The position numbers and the translations under genes were made by a program. From assembly GCA_013112545.1 (NCBI GenBank), contig JABFGJ010000004.1:1-64000 (forward strand): a DNA stretch of 64,000 nt, read 5' to 3'. Under the pieces are notes generated by a model. That model had not been told where the DNA came from and did not search any database. It saw nothing but the letters and a program-made list of their open reading frames with translations. Positions 15,923 through 24,977 of the stretch are shown here, piece after piece. Source of the stretch: Bacteroidota bacterium. GTDB lineage: Bacteria; Bacteroidota; Bacteroidia; Flavobacteriales_E; Vicingaceae. How positions within the stretch are numbered: position 1 is the stretch's first letter; each line of letters opens with the position of its first letter.

Positions 15923-17537
15923 CAGGAGTTGTTTTTATGGTGCTTTCTACATTTTTTATAGGTGTAATTTTCTTCGGTTTCTCGTTTAAAACGATGTTTA
16001 AATTCATAACACTCACAAAATCATTTTTATCTTTAATTATTATTTTTTTCACTTTATCTTCAAAGTTTTGAGCATTTATAATTTCCAAACTATAAACTCC
16101 AGGAGGTAAGATGGCTACGTATTTCCCTGTTTTAGAATTAGATAAGTAGGAGCCAAATAATTCGCCAGTTTCGGGGTTTAAAATCTCAATTACTATTTCT
16201 TCAAGAATTAGAGATGAGTCGCTTCTAATTAAATTGCCAGAAACTAAGGCTAATTCTTCTCTTTTGTCTTCAAATACAACGCGATAAATATCTAAATCGC
16301 CAAAACTGTCATCCATTCTTGCAGCCACATATGCGTATCTTGAGTTTTCGGCAAAAGAAATGTTATTGTCATCATTTACAGTATTAAGCGGGTATCCTAA
16401 ATTCGCAGGTTTACTCCATTTACCATCTACTAATATCGATTTATATAAATCCATACCACCCATGCCTGGAAAACCATTAGAACTGAAATATAATTCATTT
16501 CCATTGGATCTTATTAAAGGGTATTTTTCATCTTTAGCCGTATTGATTTCATTACCCAAGTTAATTGGCTCAGCCCAATCTCCATTTGGTAGTCTTTTGA
16601 CCGAGTATATATCAAAGCCACCAAAACCACCATCTCTATTGCTACAGAAAAAAAGTTGGTCACCTTCATTAGTCAAACTTCCTCCAGGTTCACTTGTTTT
16701 CTGGTTGACTAAATCGCTGTTTAATTCTTTTGGTGGCATGTATGACCTTCTACCCATTTCACTTACATACAAATCACTATAATTGTCTTCGCTGTCAACA
16801 TGATATAACATATAGTCACCATTTTCCGAACTACCTGCCGTTTCTTCATTTCCATATGTATTAGGACTTCCGATAGAACGTGAACGGCTATATTTTCCTC
16901 TTCTATGCTTAGAAGTATAGATGTCGGCTGTTTTATAACCTCCATAATCAAATAAGTTTCCAACTACACCATCTCTTCGGGTGCTAAACATAATAACTGA
17001 TTCGTCTGGAGAAACTAATGGCAAATAGTCAGGTGCATCGGAGTTTACATCTTTACCCAAGTTTTCGAAACGAACTGAAATTGGTCTTTTTTTCAGCTGA
17101 ATTGAATTATTACACTGATTTATCCAGTCATCAATTTCTTTCATTTCTTCTGGGTTAGTTAATGTGTTTTTTACTTTATTAAAAGTAGAAATAGCATTAT
17201 CAAACTCATAATTTTTGAAGTAAGCAATAGCGAGAATTTTAGAAACTCCATCTGGTTTGTTTGCAGAAGCATCCACTTGTTTTAATAAGTCTAGCCCTCT
17301 GCGCTGGTTTATATTAGAATAAGTATAGGCAGTTCCCAATTGAAATTGAAAATCAATGTTGTTGGGTTCTTCTTTTAATAATTCTGAATAAATTCTAACA
17401 GCAACTTGGTAGTTTTTTAATTCCATCACTTTAGAAGCATTCAATTTGTTGCTCGGATATTCGTCAATATACTGAGCTTTCGAATACAAACACATACAGA
17501 ATATACTAAGGATAGAAATTAAAAGCTTTAGACTCAT
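15909..17537 (-). CDS. TPR-PD40 protein, PorE-like without OmpA domain
   Basis: This 542-residue exported protein has a signal peptide (MSLKLLISILSIFCMCLYSKAQ), tetratricopeptide-like helices at about residues 25-130, and PD40/WD40-like beta-propeller repeats at about 150-395 (SPDESVIMFSTRRDG, NEGDQLFFCSNRDGGFGGFDIYS, NGNELYFSSNGFPGMGGMDLY). A carboxypeptidase-regulatory-like domain follows at about 430-510. This order matches the T9SS accessory protein PorE and relatives, but the C-terminal OmpA peptidoglycan-binding domain is absent. A role at the outer membrane is inferred. It starts three bases after panB and overlaps the pseudouridine synthase gene, so three unlike functions share a transcript. 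Confidence 0.78.
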   Translation of the reverse strand: MSLKLLISILSIFCMCLYSKAQYIDEYPSNKLNASKVMELKNYQVAVRIYSELLKEEPNNIDFQFQLGTAYTYSNINQRRGLDLLKQVDASANKPDGVSKILAIAYFKNYEFDNAISTFNKVKNTLTNPEEMKEIDDWINQCNNSIQLKKRPISVRFENLGKDVNSDAPDYLPLVSPDESVIMFSTRRDGVVGNLFDYGGYKTADIYTSKHRRGKYSRSRSIGSPNTYGNEETAGSSENGDYMLYHVDSEDNYSDLYVSEMGRRSYMPPKELNSDLVNQKTSEPGGSLTNEGDQLFFCSNRDGGFGGFDIYSVKRLPNGDWAEPINLGNEINTAKDEKYPLIRSNGNELYFSSNGFPGMGGMDLYKSILVDGKWSKPANLGYPLNTVNDDNNISFAENSRYAYVAARMDDSFGDLDIYRVVFEDKREELALVSGNLIRSDSSLILEEIVIEILNPETGELFGSYLSNSKTGKYVAILPPGVYSLEIINAQNFEDKVKKIIIKDKNDFVSVMNLNIVLNEKPKKITPIKNVESTIKTTPVEKK

Positions 17538-17540
17538 GCG

Positions 17541-18362
17541 CTAATATTGTTCTTTGCTATTTGGAAAATCCTTAGACTTAACATCTTGTATATAGTTTTC
17601 AACAGAATTTTTAATGCTGGTATAAAGATCATTGTATCGCCTTAAAAAACGTGGACTAAATTCCTTATTGATACCCAACATATCATGTAAAACTAAAACT
17701 TGTCCGTCAACTCCATTTCCTGCACCAATTCCAATGACAGGAATACTTATTTTTTCAGCAACTAATTTAGCCAATTTTGATGGTATTTTTTCTAAAACAA
17801 TGGCAAAACATCCCGCTGCTTCTAGTTCAAGTGCATCGTTAATTAGCTTGTTTGCTTCTTCTTCTTCTTTGGCTCTTACCACATAGGTACCAAATTTATA
17901 AATTGACTGGGGTGTTAAACCTAAATGCCCCATAACGGGGATACCTGCAGAAAGTATCCGCTTAACTGATTCAATAATTTCACTGCCTCCTTCTAACTTT
18001 ACTGCATGAGCGCCAGATTCTTTCATGATTCGAATGGAAGAGGTTAAGGCTTCTTTAGAATTTCCCTGATAGGTGCCAAAAGGAAGGTCAACAACAACTA
18101 AACAACGTTGAATTGCTCTAACTACAGAAGAAGCATGATAAATCATTTGATCTAAGGTAATGGGTAAAGTTGTTTCATGACCTGCCATCACATTTGAAGC
18201 AGAATCTCCAACTAAAATAACATCAATGCCAGAAGCATCTACTATTTGAGCCAAAGAGTAGTCGTATGCAGTTAACATAGATATTTTTTCACCTCTGATT
18301 TTCATCTCTTGAAGTACATTGGTTGTTACTCTTTTGATATCAGTTTTTTTACTTGTGGACAT
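17541..18362 (-). CDS. panB: 3-methyl-2-oxobutanoate hydroxymethyltransferase
   Basis: PanB transfers a hydroxymethyl group from methylene-tetrahydrofolate to 2-oxoisovalerate to give ketopantoate, the first step of pantothenate and CoA synthesis. The 273-residue protein has the TIM-barrel motifs of the family: [41 protein letters not shown], the HAVKLEGG block and [24 protein letters not shown]. It is the first gene of a unit with the PorE-like gene (three-base gap). A -7-like TAGCTTTG element precedes it. Confidence 0.95.
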   Translation of the reverse strand: MSTSKKTDIKRVTTNVLQEMKIRGEKISMLTAYDYSLAQIVDASGIDVILVGDSASNVMAGHETTLPITLDQMIYHASSVVRAIQRCLVVVDLPFGTYQGNSKEALTSSIRIMKESGAHAVKLEGGSEIIESVKRILSAGIPVMGHLGLTPQSIYKFGTYVVRAKEEEEANKLINDALELEAAGCFAIVLEKIPSKLAKLVAEKISIPVIGIGAGNGVDGQVLVLHDMLGINKEFSPRFLRRYNDLYTSIKNSVENYIQDVKSKDFPNSKEQY

Positions 18363-18385
18363 ATTTCAATTCTATTGTGTCTGAA

Positions 18386-18393
18386 CAAAGCTA
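18386..18393 (-). promoter_or_regulatory. Possible -7 promoter element, panB
   Basis: TAGCTTTG on the minus strand fits TAnnTTTG and lies 23 bases upstream of the panB ATG. No -33 element is clear. Confidence 0.42.
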
Positions 18394-18422
18394 CAAAATA
18401 GAATCAGAATTCTAATTATTAC

Positions 18423-18430
18423 TAATTTTG
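18423..18430 (+). promoter_or_regulatory. Possible -7 element giving a leaderless mRNA
   Basis: TAATTTTG fits TAnnTTTG and ends only five bases before the ATG at 18436. If it is used, transcription would start at or next to the start codon, giving a leaderless message for the lipoprotein gene. Confidence 0.35.
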
Positions 18431-18435
18431 TAAAC

Positions 18436-19422
18436 ATGAAAATTTTCAATTACTTATTTATTGCCGCCCTTATTATTACTTTATTTTCTTGCGATAATGA
18501 AGTTGATTTGAATGGAGATTTTGAAGAAACACCCGTGGTTTTTGGCCTGCTTGATCATGGCGCAGACACCCAATTTGTTAGAATAACCAAGACATTTTTG
18601 AAAGATGGAGCTAACGCAATTGAATTGGCTTCAGATCCCAATAATTTGTATTATGATAGTTTAGATGTTAGCCTTAGCAATGAAGCTAATGGACAAATAA
18701 TTCCACTAAAAAAATTAAATGTGGCTAAAAAGCCAGGTGTGTTTACTAGTTTAAACAACCGAGTTTATTATACAAATCAAAATGTTGTTGTTGGCAATAG
18801 GTATAAAATTAATATAAAGAGACCCGATGGAGTTAATACTCATTCCTCAACATTGGTTTTAGGAGATGTTAGATTAGATAAACCAGATGTAAGTAGAAAC
18901 CAGGAAATTAGTTTTGTTAATAATGTATTGAATTTACAAGATTATAGTTTCAAGTTTGAAATTAGTAAAGACATTGCCAAGTTTGAAGCGGTAATGTATT
19001 TTTTGTATGGCGAGAAGATTGGAAATGATACCATACCTAGAGAAGTTAAAATTCCTATAGGGTCATTTACCAATGGCAGTTTGACAGCAAATGATGATAT
19101 TGCATTAACAGTAACCGGACAGCGATTTATTGAAACCATAGCTAATACTGTTGCACCAACAAATACTAAAAAGATAATTCCAACAAATGAATCAATTCGC
19201 ATAGAAGTTTTTGCCGCAGACGAAACCTTCATTTTTTACCAAGATTTGAACGGACCAATTGATGGAATTGCACAAGTTAGACCAGAATATACCAATATAG
19301 AAAATGGAATCGGTTTGTTTGCTAGCCGATCGACAGCAGTGTTTTACGCAAACTTGCAAATCAACACTAAAAGTGAATTAGTAGGAGGTGATTACACCAA
19401 AAATCACGGATTCTCTTATTAA
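18436..19422 (+). CDS. Lipoprotein, DUF4249-like
   Basis: This 328-residue predicted lipoprotein has the signal MKIFNYLFIAALIITLFSC with the lipobox cysteine at residue 19. The rest is beta-rich, with the pattern ETPVVFGLLDHGADTQFVRITKTFL near the start, which resembles the DUF4249 lipoproteins of Bacteroidota often found with TonB-dependent receptors. No receptor gene is next to it here. The function is unknown. It is divergent from panB and followed by the dnaK regulatory region. Confidence 0.72.
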   Translation: MKIFNYLFIAALIITLFSCDNEVDLNGDFEETPVVFGLLDHGADTQFVRITKTFLKDGANAIELASDPNNLYYDSLDVSLSNEANGQIIPLKKLNVAKKPGVFTSLNNRVYYTNQNVVVGNRYKINIKRPDGVNTHSSTLVLGDVRLDKPDVSRNQEISFVNNVLNLQDYSFKFEISKDIAKFEAVMYFLYGEKIGNDTIPREVKIPIGSFTNGSLTANDDIALTVTGQRFIETIANTVAPTNTKKIIPTNESIRIEVFAADETFIFYQDLNGPIDGIAQVRPEYTNIENGIGLFASRSTAVFYANLQINTKSELVGGDYTKNHGFSY

Positions 19423-19435
19423 TTGACCGTCATTT

Positions 19436-19448
19436 TGACAAGTTGTCA
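19436..19448. promoter_or_regulatory. Perfect palindrome upstream of dnaK
   Basis: TGACAAGTTGTCA is a perfect 6-1-6 inverted repeat about 140 bases before the dnaK start. A further half-site TGACAA lies at 19491-19496, and the nine-base direct repeat CCTATAAAA occurs at 19473-19481 and 19502-19510. No CIRCE element was seen. It is a candidate site for heat-shock or stress control; binding is inferred only. Confidence 0.4.
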
Positions 19449-19587
19449 TCTGTTTTTTAAGCAAGCGAATCGCCTATAAAACAAGATAACTGACAATTTT
19501 ACCTATAAAAGTGACTTATTTCAATTGGCACATTCATTGACTAAATGGTTTTCAGAAAATTAATTGAGAACTATATAATCTAAAATA

Positions 19588-21495
19588 ATGAGTAAAATAA
19601 TTGGAATCGATTTAGGAACAACAAATTCATGTGTTGCCGTAATGGAAGGTAACGAACCAGTTGTAATCCCAAACAGCGAAGGTAAAAGAACAACACCTTC
19701 AATTGTTGCCTTTATAGAAGGTGGCGAAAGAAAAGTAGGAGATCCTGCTAAAAGACAAGCAATTACTAATCCTGAGAAAACCATTTCTTCTATTAAAAGA
19801 TTTATGGGTAACAAATTCAGTGAAGCATCAAGCGAAGCTGCAAGAGTGCCTTATAAAGTAGTTAAAGGAGATAATGACACACCAAGAGTAGAGATTGACG
19901 GAAGAATGTATTCTCCTCAAGAAATTTCAGCAATGGTGCTTCAAAAAATGAAAAAAACTGCTGAAGACTATTTAGGAACTACAGTAAATGAAGCAGTTAT
20001 CACTGTGCCTGCATATTTTAATGATGCACAAAGACAAGCAACAAAAGAAGCTGGAGAAATTGCTGGTTTAAAAGTTAAAAGAATTATCAACGAACCAACA
20101 GCTGCTTCTTTGGCATATGGAATGGACAAGAAGTCGCAAGATGTAAACATTGTTGTTTTCGACTGCGGTGGAGGTACTCATGATGTGTCTATTTTAGAGT
20201 TAGGTGATGGTGTTTTTGAAGTAAAGTCAACCGATGGTGATACGCACTTAGGTGGTGATGACTTTGATCAAGTAATTATTGATTGGTTAGCTCAAGAGTT
20301 TATCAACGATGAAGACATTGACCTAAGAAAAGATCCTATGGCGCTTCAAAGATTAAAAGAAGCTGCTGAAAAAGCAAAAGTAGAATTGTCAAGCTCATCT
20401 CAAACTGAAATTAACTTGCCGTATGTTACTGCAACTGCTTCAGGTCCGAAACACTTAGTAAGACCATTAACAAGAGCAAAATTTGAGCAATTGGCTGACT
20501 CTTTAATTAAAAGAACAATTGAGCCTTGTAAAACTGCTTTAAAAGCTGCTGGAATGTCTGTAAGTGATATTGATGAAGTTATTTTAGTTGGTGGTTCAAC
20601 AAGAATACCTGCGATACAAGATGCAGTAAAAGCATTCTTTGGCAAAGAGCCTTCAAAAGGAGTAAATCCAGATGAGGTTGTAGCTTTAGGAGCAGCTATC
20701 CAAGGTGGTGTATTAACAGGAGAAGTGAAAGATGTACTTCTTTTAGATGTAACTCCATTATCGCTTGGTATTGAAACAATGGGAGGTGTAATGACCAAAT
20801 TAATTGAGGCTAACACTACAATTCCTACTAAAAAGTCTGAGACATTCTCAACTGCTTCAGATAATCAACCATCTGTTGAAATTCATGTATTGCAAGGAGA
20901 AAGACCTATGGCAAATGGAAATAAAACAATTGGAAGATTTCACTTAGATGGAATACCACCAGCGCAAAGGGGAATACCTCAAATTGAAGTAACGTTTGAT
21001 ATAGATTCTAATGGTATCTTAAATGTTTCGGCTAAAGATAAAGCTACTAACAAAGAGCAAAGCATTAGAATTGAAGCTTCATCTGGATTAAGCGATGAAG
21101 AGATTCAAAAAATGAAAAGAGAAGCAGAAGAAAATGCCGATGCTGATAAAAAAATGAAAGAAGAGATTGATAAGCTAAATGCAGCTGATAGTTTAATCTT
21201 CCAAACTGAAAAACAGTTAAAAGAATTTGGAGAAAAACTACCTGCTGATAAAAAAGCTCCAATTGAAGAAGCTTTGGCTGAATTAAAGAAAGCACACGAG
21301 GCTAAAGATATGGCTGCTCTTGATCCAGCAATGGAAAAATTGAACACCATTTTCCAAGCAGCAGCTCAAGAAATGTATCAGCAAGGTGGCGCACCTGGAG
21401 CTGATGCAGGACAAGCTCAAGCGGAAACAAATAATGCTAGTGATGATGAAGTTACTGATGTAGATTTTGAAGAAGTAGAAGAAGAGAAGAAGTAA
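19588..21495 (+). CDS. dnaK: Chaperone DnaK (Hsp70)
   Basis: This 635-residue Hsp70 chaperone is ATP-driven and folds and protects cytoplasmic proteins with DnaJ and GrpE. The N-terminal ATPase domain begins [17 protein letters not shown]; the second phosphate loop reads [10 protein letters not shown] instead of the common [22 protein letters not shown] and the interdomain linker ([16 protein letters not shown]) are present. The substrate-binding domain and helical lid follow, and the acidic tail ends [12 protein letters not shown]. It stands alone, with no dnaJ or grpE neighbour, and is followed by a strong terminator. Confidence 0.98.
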   Translation: MSKIIGIDLGTTNSCVAVMEGNEPVVIPNSEGKRTTPSIVAFIEGGERKVGDPAKRQAITNPEKTISSIKRFMGNKFSEASSEAARVPYKVVKGDNDTPRVEIDGRMYSPQEISAMVLQKMKKTAEDYLGTTVNEAVITVPAYFNDAQRQATKEAGEIAGLKVKRIINEPTAASLAYGMDKKSQDVNIVVFDCGGGTHDVSILELGDGVFEVKSTDGDTHLGGDDFDQVIIDWLAQEFINDEDIDLRKDPMALQRLKEAAEKAKVELSSSSQTEINLPYVTATASGPKHLVRPLTRAKFEQLADSLIKRTIEPCKTALKAAGMSVSDIDEVILVGGSTRIPAIQDAVKAFFGKEPSKGVNPDEVVALGAAIQGGVLTGEVKDVLLLDVTPLSLGIETMGGVMTKLIEANTTIPTKKSETFSTASDNQPSVEIHVLQGERPMANGNKTIGRFHLDGIPPAQRGIPQIEVTFDIDSNGILNVSAKDKATNKEQSIRIEASSGLSDEEIQKMKREAEENADADKKMKEEIDKLNAADSLIFQTEKQLKEFGEKLPADKKAPIEEALAELKKAHEAKDMAALDPAMEKLNTIFQAAAQEMYQQGGAPGADAGQAQAETNNASDDEVTDVDFEEVEEEKK

Positions 21496-21513
21496 TTCAT
21501 AGTAGTTTCACAG

Positions 21514-21552
21514 AAAGTCGCCTTGACAATTGAGTTGAGGCGACTTTTTTAT
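21514..21552 (+). terminator. Rho-independent terminator after dnaK
   Basis: AAAGTCGCCT (21514-21523) pairs with AGGCGACTTT (21538-21547) around a 14-base loop and is followed by a run of T. It lies about 20 bases after the dnaK stop codon. Confidence 0.9.
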
Positions 21553-21611
21553 TACAATAAATTAGCTTTAATAATTCAATTCGAAACTTTTAACAATTAA
21601 TTTTGGCTGAA

Positions 21612-22388
21612 ATGACAGAAAACCCACTTATACTAATAACCAATGACGATGGAATTTCAGCGCCTGGTATTTTAAACTTAGTGAATGTTGCTAAAAAAAT
21701 AAGCAATCGAATTGTTGTTGTGGCTCCTGATAGCCCCCAATCTGGAATGGGTCATGCCATCACAATGAACTCTATGTTAAGAATAAAACCTTTTGAAATA
21801 GAAGGAGTAGAGGCATATAGTTGCAGTGGAACACCTGTTGATTGTGTCAAGATTGCAACCATTAAGGTTCTTAAAAAACGGCCTGACTTAGTTTTATCAG
21901 GCATTAATCATGGTTCAAATTCTTCGATTAATGTAATATATTCTGGAACAATGTCTGCCGCTGTTGAAGCTTCTATTGAAGGAATACCTGCTATTGGTTT
22001 TTCATTGTGCAATACTAGTATCGATTCTGATTTTGAACCAATTTTAGATTACGTAGAACATATTATTAGACATACCTTAAAAAATCCATTAAAAAAATAC
22101 ACGTGTTTAAACGTTAACTTTCCAGCTGTTGCTAAAGAATTGATAAGTGGTATAAAAGTATGTCGCCAAGCAAATGCTGTGTGGGAAGAAAATTTTGATG
22201 AAAGACTTGACCCAGCAGGAAATTCTTATTTTTGGTTGACTGGCAAATTTGTCAATAGAGAACTAAAAGCAACTGATACTGATGAATGGGCTTTAAGTAA
22301 TAATTTTATTTCAATAGTCCCGATACACTCAGATTTAACAGCTTATGAAAGCTTAGAAACTTTAAAATCCCTTGAAAATGAGCGTTAA
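21612..22388 (+). CDS. surE: 5'/3'-nucleotidase SurE
   Basis: SurE is a metal-dependent nucleoside monophosphatase linked to stationary-phase survival. From the ATG at 21612 the protein has 258 residues and starts with ILITNDDGISAPGI, whose paired aspartates bind the metal; the VVAPDSPQSGMGHAIT and LVLSGINHGSN motifs complete the active site. A TTG three codons upstream is also possible. It overlaps the next small membrane-protein gene by 11 bases and begins a unit with lpxB. Confidence 0.94.
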   Translation: MTENPLILITNDDGISAPGILNLVNVAKKISNRIVVVAPDSPQSGMGHAITMNSMLRIKPFEIEGVEAYSCSGTPVDCVKIATIKVLKKRPDLVLSGINHGSNSSINVIYSGTMSAAVEASIEGIPAIGFSLCNTSIDSDFEPILDYVEHIIRHTLKNPLKKYTCLNVNFPAVAKELISGIKVCRQANAVWEENFDERLDPAGNSYFWLTGKFVNRELKATDTDEWALSNNFISIVPIHSDLTAYESLETLKSLENER

Positions 22389-22683
22389 AAAAATAGATAA
22401 GTTATGGTTCGGCATGATAGTCGGATTTGTATTACCTGCTTTCACTATGCTAATTTTTTATTATTCATCGTATGCTTACCTTACAGTTCCTGATTTTTTG
22501 CGAAAAATGGCATTTCAAGCAATTTTAATAAAATTATTGAGTCTATGTGCTGTTGTTAATTTAGGAGGTTTCTTTCTTTTTTATCAAACAAAAAACGATA
22601 AAGCTGCAAGAGGTGTGATTTTCTCTACTTTGTTAATAGCATTGTTCGTAATGTTTAAAAAATTGCATGGAGGCACACTTTAA
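22378..22683 (+). CDS. Small three-helix membrane protein
   Basis: This protein of about 101 residues has three hydrophobic segments (near residues 11-31, 43-63 and 78-92). I recognise no named family. It starts within the last 11 bases of surE and ends three bases before the lpxB ATG, so it is part of that operon. Position suggests a link to envelope or lipid A metabolism, but this is only inferred. Confidence 0.75.
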   Translation: MSVKKIDKLWFGMIVGFVLPAFTMLIFYYSSYAYLTVPDFLRKMAFQAILIKLLSLCAVVNLGGFFLFYQTKNDKAARGVIFSTLLIALFVMFKKLHGGTL

Positions 22684-22686
22684 CTC

Positions 22687-23811
22687 ATGAAGTATTACAT
22701 AATTGCAGGTGAGGCATCTGGAGATTTACACGGTTCTAATCTAATAAAAGAGCTGAAGAAAAAAGACCAAGACGCCAACATAAGGTGTTGGGGAGGCGAC
22801 TTAATGCAAACTGAAGGAGCTACCTTAGTTAAACATTATAGAGACTTGGCATTTATGGGATTTGTTGAGGTGTTGCTAAACCTAAAAACTATTTTAAAAA
22901 ACATAGCTTTTTGCAAAAAAGATATTTTAGAGTTTAAGCCAGATTCAATTATACTAATTGACTATCCAGGCTTTAATATGCGAATTGCTGAATTTGCAAA
23001 ACAACAAGGAATACGAGTTCATTATTATATTTCTCCTCAAATATGGGCTTGGAAACAAAATCGAGGTTTTAAACTCAAACGAACCGTTGACAAAATGTTT
23101 GTTATTCTTCCATTTGAAAAAGAATTTTATAAGAAATTCGATATGGAGGTTGATTATGTAGGTCATCCTTTGATTGATGCAATTGAAAATCGATTGAAAT
23201 CAGATTCAGAGAAAGCAGAATTGAGAAGAGAGTTAAACCTGAGTGATAAAAAAATAATTGCACTATTGCCAGGAAGTAGGTTGCAAGAAGTAAGTAAAAT
23301 GCTCCCAATTATGCTAAAGCAAGCAAAACACTTTCCGGAATACGAGTTTGTATTAGCTGCAGCTCCAAGCTTAGATGATGCTATTTTTGCTGACTATCTT
23401 AAAGATTATCAAAACTTTTCTGTAGTCAGAAATCGGACATATGATTTATTGCAATTGTCTTATGCTGCAATGGTTACGTCAGGAACTGCAACTTTAGAAA
23501 CTGCTTTATTTAAAGTGCCTGAAGTTGTTTGCTATAAGGGTAGTTTTATTTCTTATCACATTGCAAAACGCATCATTAACATCAAATACATTTCGCTTGT
23601 AAACCTGATCATGGATCGAGAAGTTGTGAAGGAATTGATACAAGGAGAGATGAACGAGAAGTTATTAAGATTGGAATTGGGAAAACTGTTAAAAGACAGC
23701 GAAAAAAGGAATGAAATGTTAGATAATTTTAATCTTTTGAACAATAAGTTAGGTGGAGGTGGCGCATCAGCTAAAACAGCAGAACTTATTATTGAAGATT
23801 TGAAAACATGA
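22687..23811 (+). CDS. lpxB: Lipid-A-disaccharide synthase
   Basis: LpxB is a glycosyltransferase (family GT19) that joins UDP-2,3-diacylglucosamine and lipid X to form the lipid A disaccharide at the inner membrane. The 374-residue protein has the family start YYIIAGEASGDLHGSNLI, the LIDYPGFNMRIAEFA and YYISPQIWAWKQNRG motifs, ALLPGSRLQEVSKMLP, and the donor site SGTATLETAL. It overlaps the SpoIID-like gene by four bases (ATGA). Confidence 0.96.
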   Translation: MKYYIIAGEASGDLHGSNLIKELKKKDQDANIRCWGGDLMQTEGATLVKHYRDLAFMGFVEVLLNLKTILKNIAFCKKDILEFKPDSIILIDYPGFNMRIAEFAKQQGIRVHYYISPQIWAWKQNRGFKLKRTVDKMFVILPFEKEFYKKFDMEVDYVGHPLIDAIENRLKSDSEKAELRRELNLSDKKIIALLPGSRLQEVSKMLPIMLKQAKHFPEYEFVLAAAPSLDDAIFADYLKDYQNFSVVRNRTYDLLQLSYAAMVTSGTATLETALFKVPEVVCYKGSFISYHIAKRIINIKYISLVNLIMDREVVKELIQGEMNEKLLRLELGKLLKDSEKRNEMLDNFNLLNNKLGGGGASAKTAELIIEDLKT

Positions 23812-24950
23812 AAAAAACAATTTTCTTATTGCTGTTTGCTTTTACTATCCAAAGTGCATCTGCTGAATTTATAAACATTGGAGTTCTTGCAAGTAAAAAA
23901 GTTTTAAGTATAGACTTTAGTATTAGAGCCGGACAGTATGCAATTTTTACTGAAAATGGAAAGCTTAAAGATTTGAATTCTAAAGATCTAATTCGTGTAG
24001 AATATCATCAAGGATTGATTCGAATTAGTGAAGGCCAAAAAGTAATTGGCGACTTTAGAAAAGTAAACTTTATTGGTACTGGTTGGTATAATCACTTTAA
24101 AATACAAACAATTAGCCCTGGAGGTATCGAAAGGCGATATGATGATAATTTAAAAATTCTTGTACAACGTTCGAGTTTACTTTTGCTAAATAATATAGAT
24201 TTAGACAATTATGTTGCAGGTGTGGTAGAAGCAGAAGTCGGTAGAAAACCACCAAAAGAATTTTTTAAATTACAGGCTATTATATGTAGAACTTATGCCT
24301 TATCAAATACTCATAAGCATTTAGTTGAGGGATATAATTTATGTGATGAGGTTCATTGTCAAGCTTATCATGGCAAATCTTTTTATTCGGATATAGTAGA
24401 TGCTGCTATGCAAACAAAAGGGGCTGTAATTGTCGATAGCGACATCCATTTAATTACAGCTGCATTTCACTCTAGTTGTGGTGGCGAAACAGTTAATTCA
24501 GAAGATGTGTGGAGTAAATCTTTGTACTATTTACGTTCAGTTAAGGATACCTTTTGTCTAAATAAAAAGAATGCTATTTGGGAAAAGAAAATTGACTCGA
24601 ACACTTGGAAATCATATTTGACTGCCAAATTACCAGCTGCATCAAATGACTCATTATTATATCATTATAATAATTCCGATAGAAGTGTTTTTTATTATGG
24701 AAAGGGCAGCCTTTCTTTTGAAGATATTCGTCATAAATTTCATTTAAGATCTGCTTTTTTCAATGTGCAATTAGACACAGGGAAGGTAGTGTTGAAAGGA
24801 AGGGGATATGGACATGGGGTTGGCTTGTGTCAAATAGGGGCAATGGAAATGGCTAATCAAGGCTATTCTTATTCTGAAATACTACATTTTTATTATAGTG
24901 GGGTTCATATAATAGATTTGTCGGCACTTGATTTTTTTAAAGAAGATTAA
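23808..24950 (+). CDS. SpoIID/LytB-domain protein
   Basis: This 380-residue exported protein has a signal peptide (MKKTIFLLLFAFTIQSASA). The SpoIID/LytB domain covers about residues 110-370, with LDNYVAGVVEAEVG, KLQAIICRTYAL, FHSSCGGETVNSEDVW and the C-terminal GRGYGHGVGLCQIGAMEMA. In spore formers SpoIID cleaves stripped glycan strands of peptidoglycan; Bacteroidota homologues are common but have no settled role. It is translationally coupled to lpxB by a four-base overlap, so a cell-wall role near the envelope pathway is plausible. Confidence 0.88.
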   Translation: MKKTIFLLLFAFTIQSASAEFINIGVLASKKVLSIDFSIRAGQYAIFTENGKLKDLNSKDLIRVEYHQGLIRISEGQKVIGDFRKVNFIGTGWYNHFKIQTISPGGIERRYDDNLKILVQRSSLLLLNNIDLDNYVAGVVEAEVGRKPPKEFFKLQAIICRTYALSNTHKHLVEGYNLCDEVHCQAYHGKSFYSDIVDAAMQTKGAVIVDSDIHLITAAFHSSCGGETVNSEDVWSKSLYYLRSVKDTFCLNKKNAIWEKKIDSNTWKSYLTAKLPAASNDSLLYHYNNSDRSVFYYGKGSLSFEDIRHKFHLRSAFFNVQLDTGKVVLKGRGYGHGVGLCQIGAMEMANQGYSYSEILHFYYSGVHIIDLSALDFFKED

Positions 24951-24977
24951 TTGCTAATTTAGGGGAAACCTTTCCTC

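Noticed and set aside
19525-19540. Possible sigma-54 promoter (TTGGCAC-N5-TTGA) before dnaK
   Set aside because: The -12 box lacks the needed C of TTGC, and no sigma-54 gene or activator site is visible here.
20400-20816. Long antisense ORF of 138 codons inside dnaK
   Set aside because: It is a shadow of dnaK codon use on the opposite strand; the sense gene is certain.
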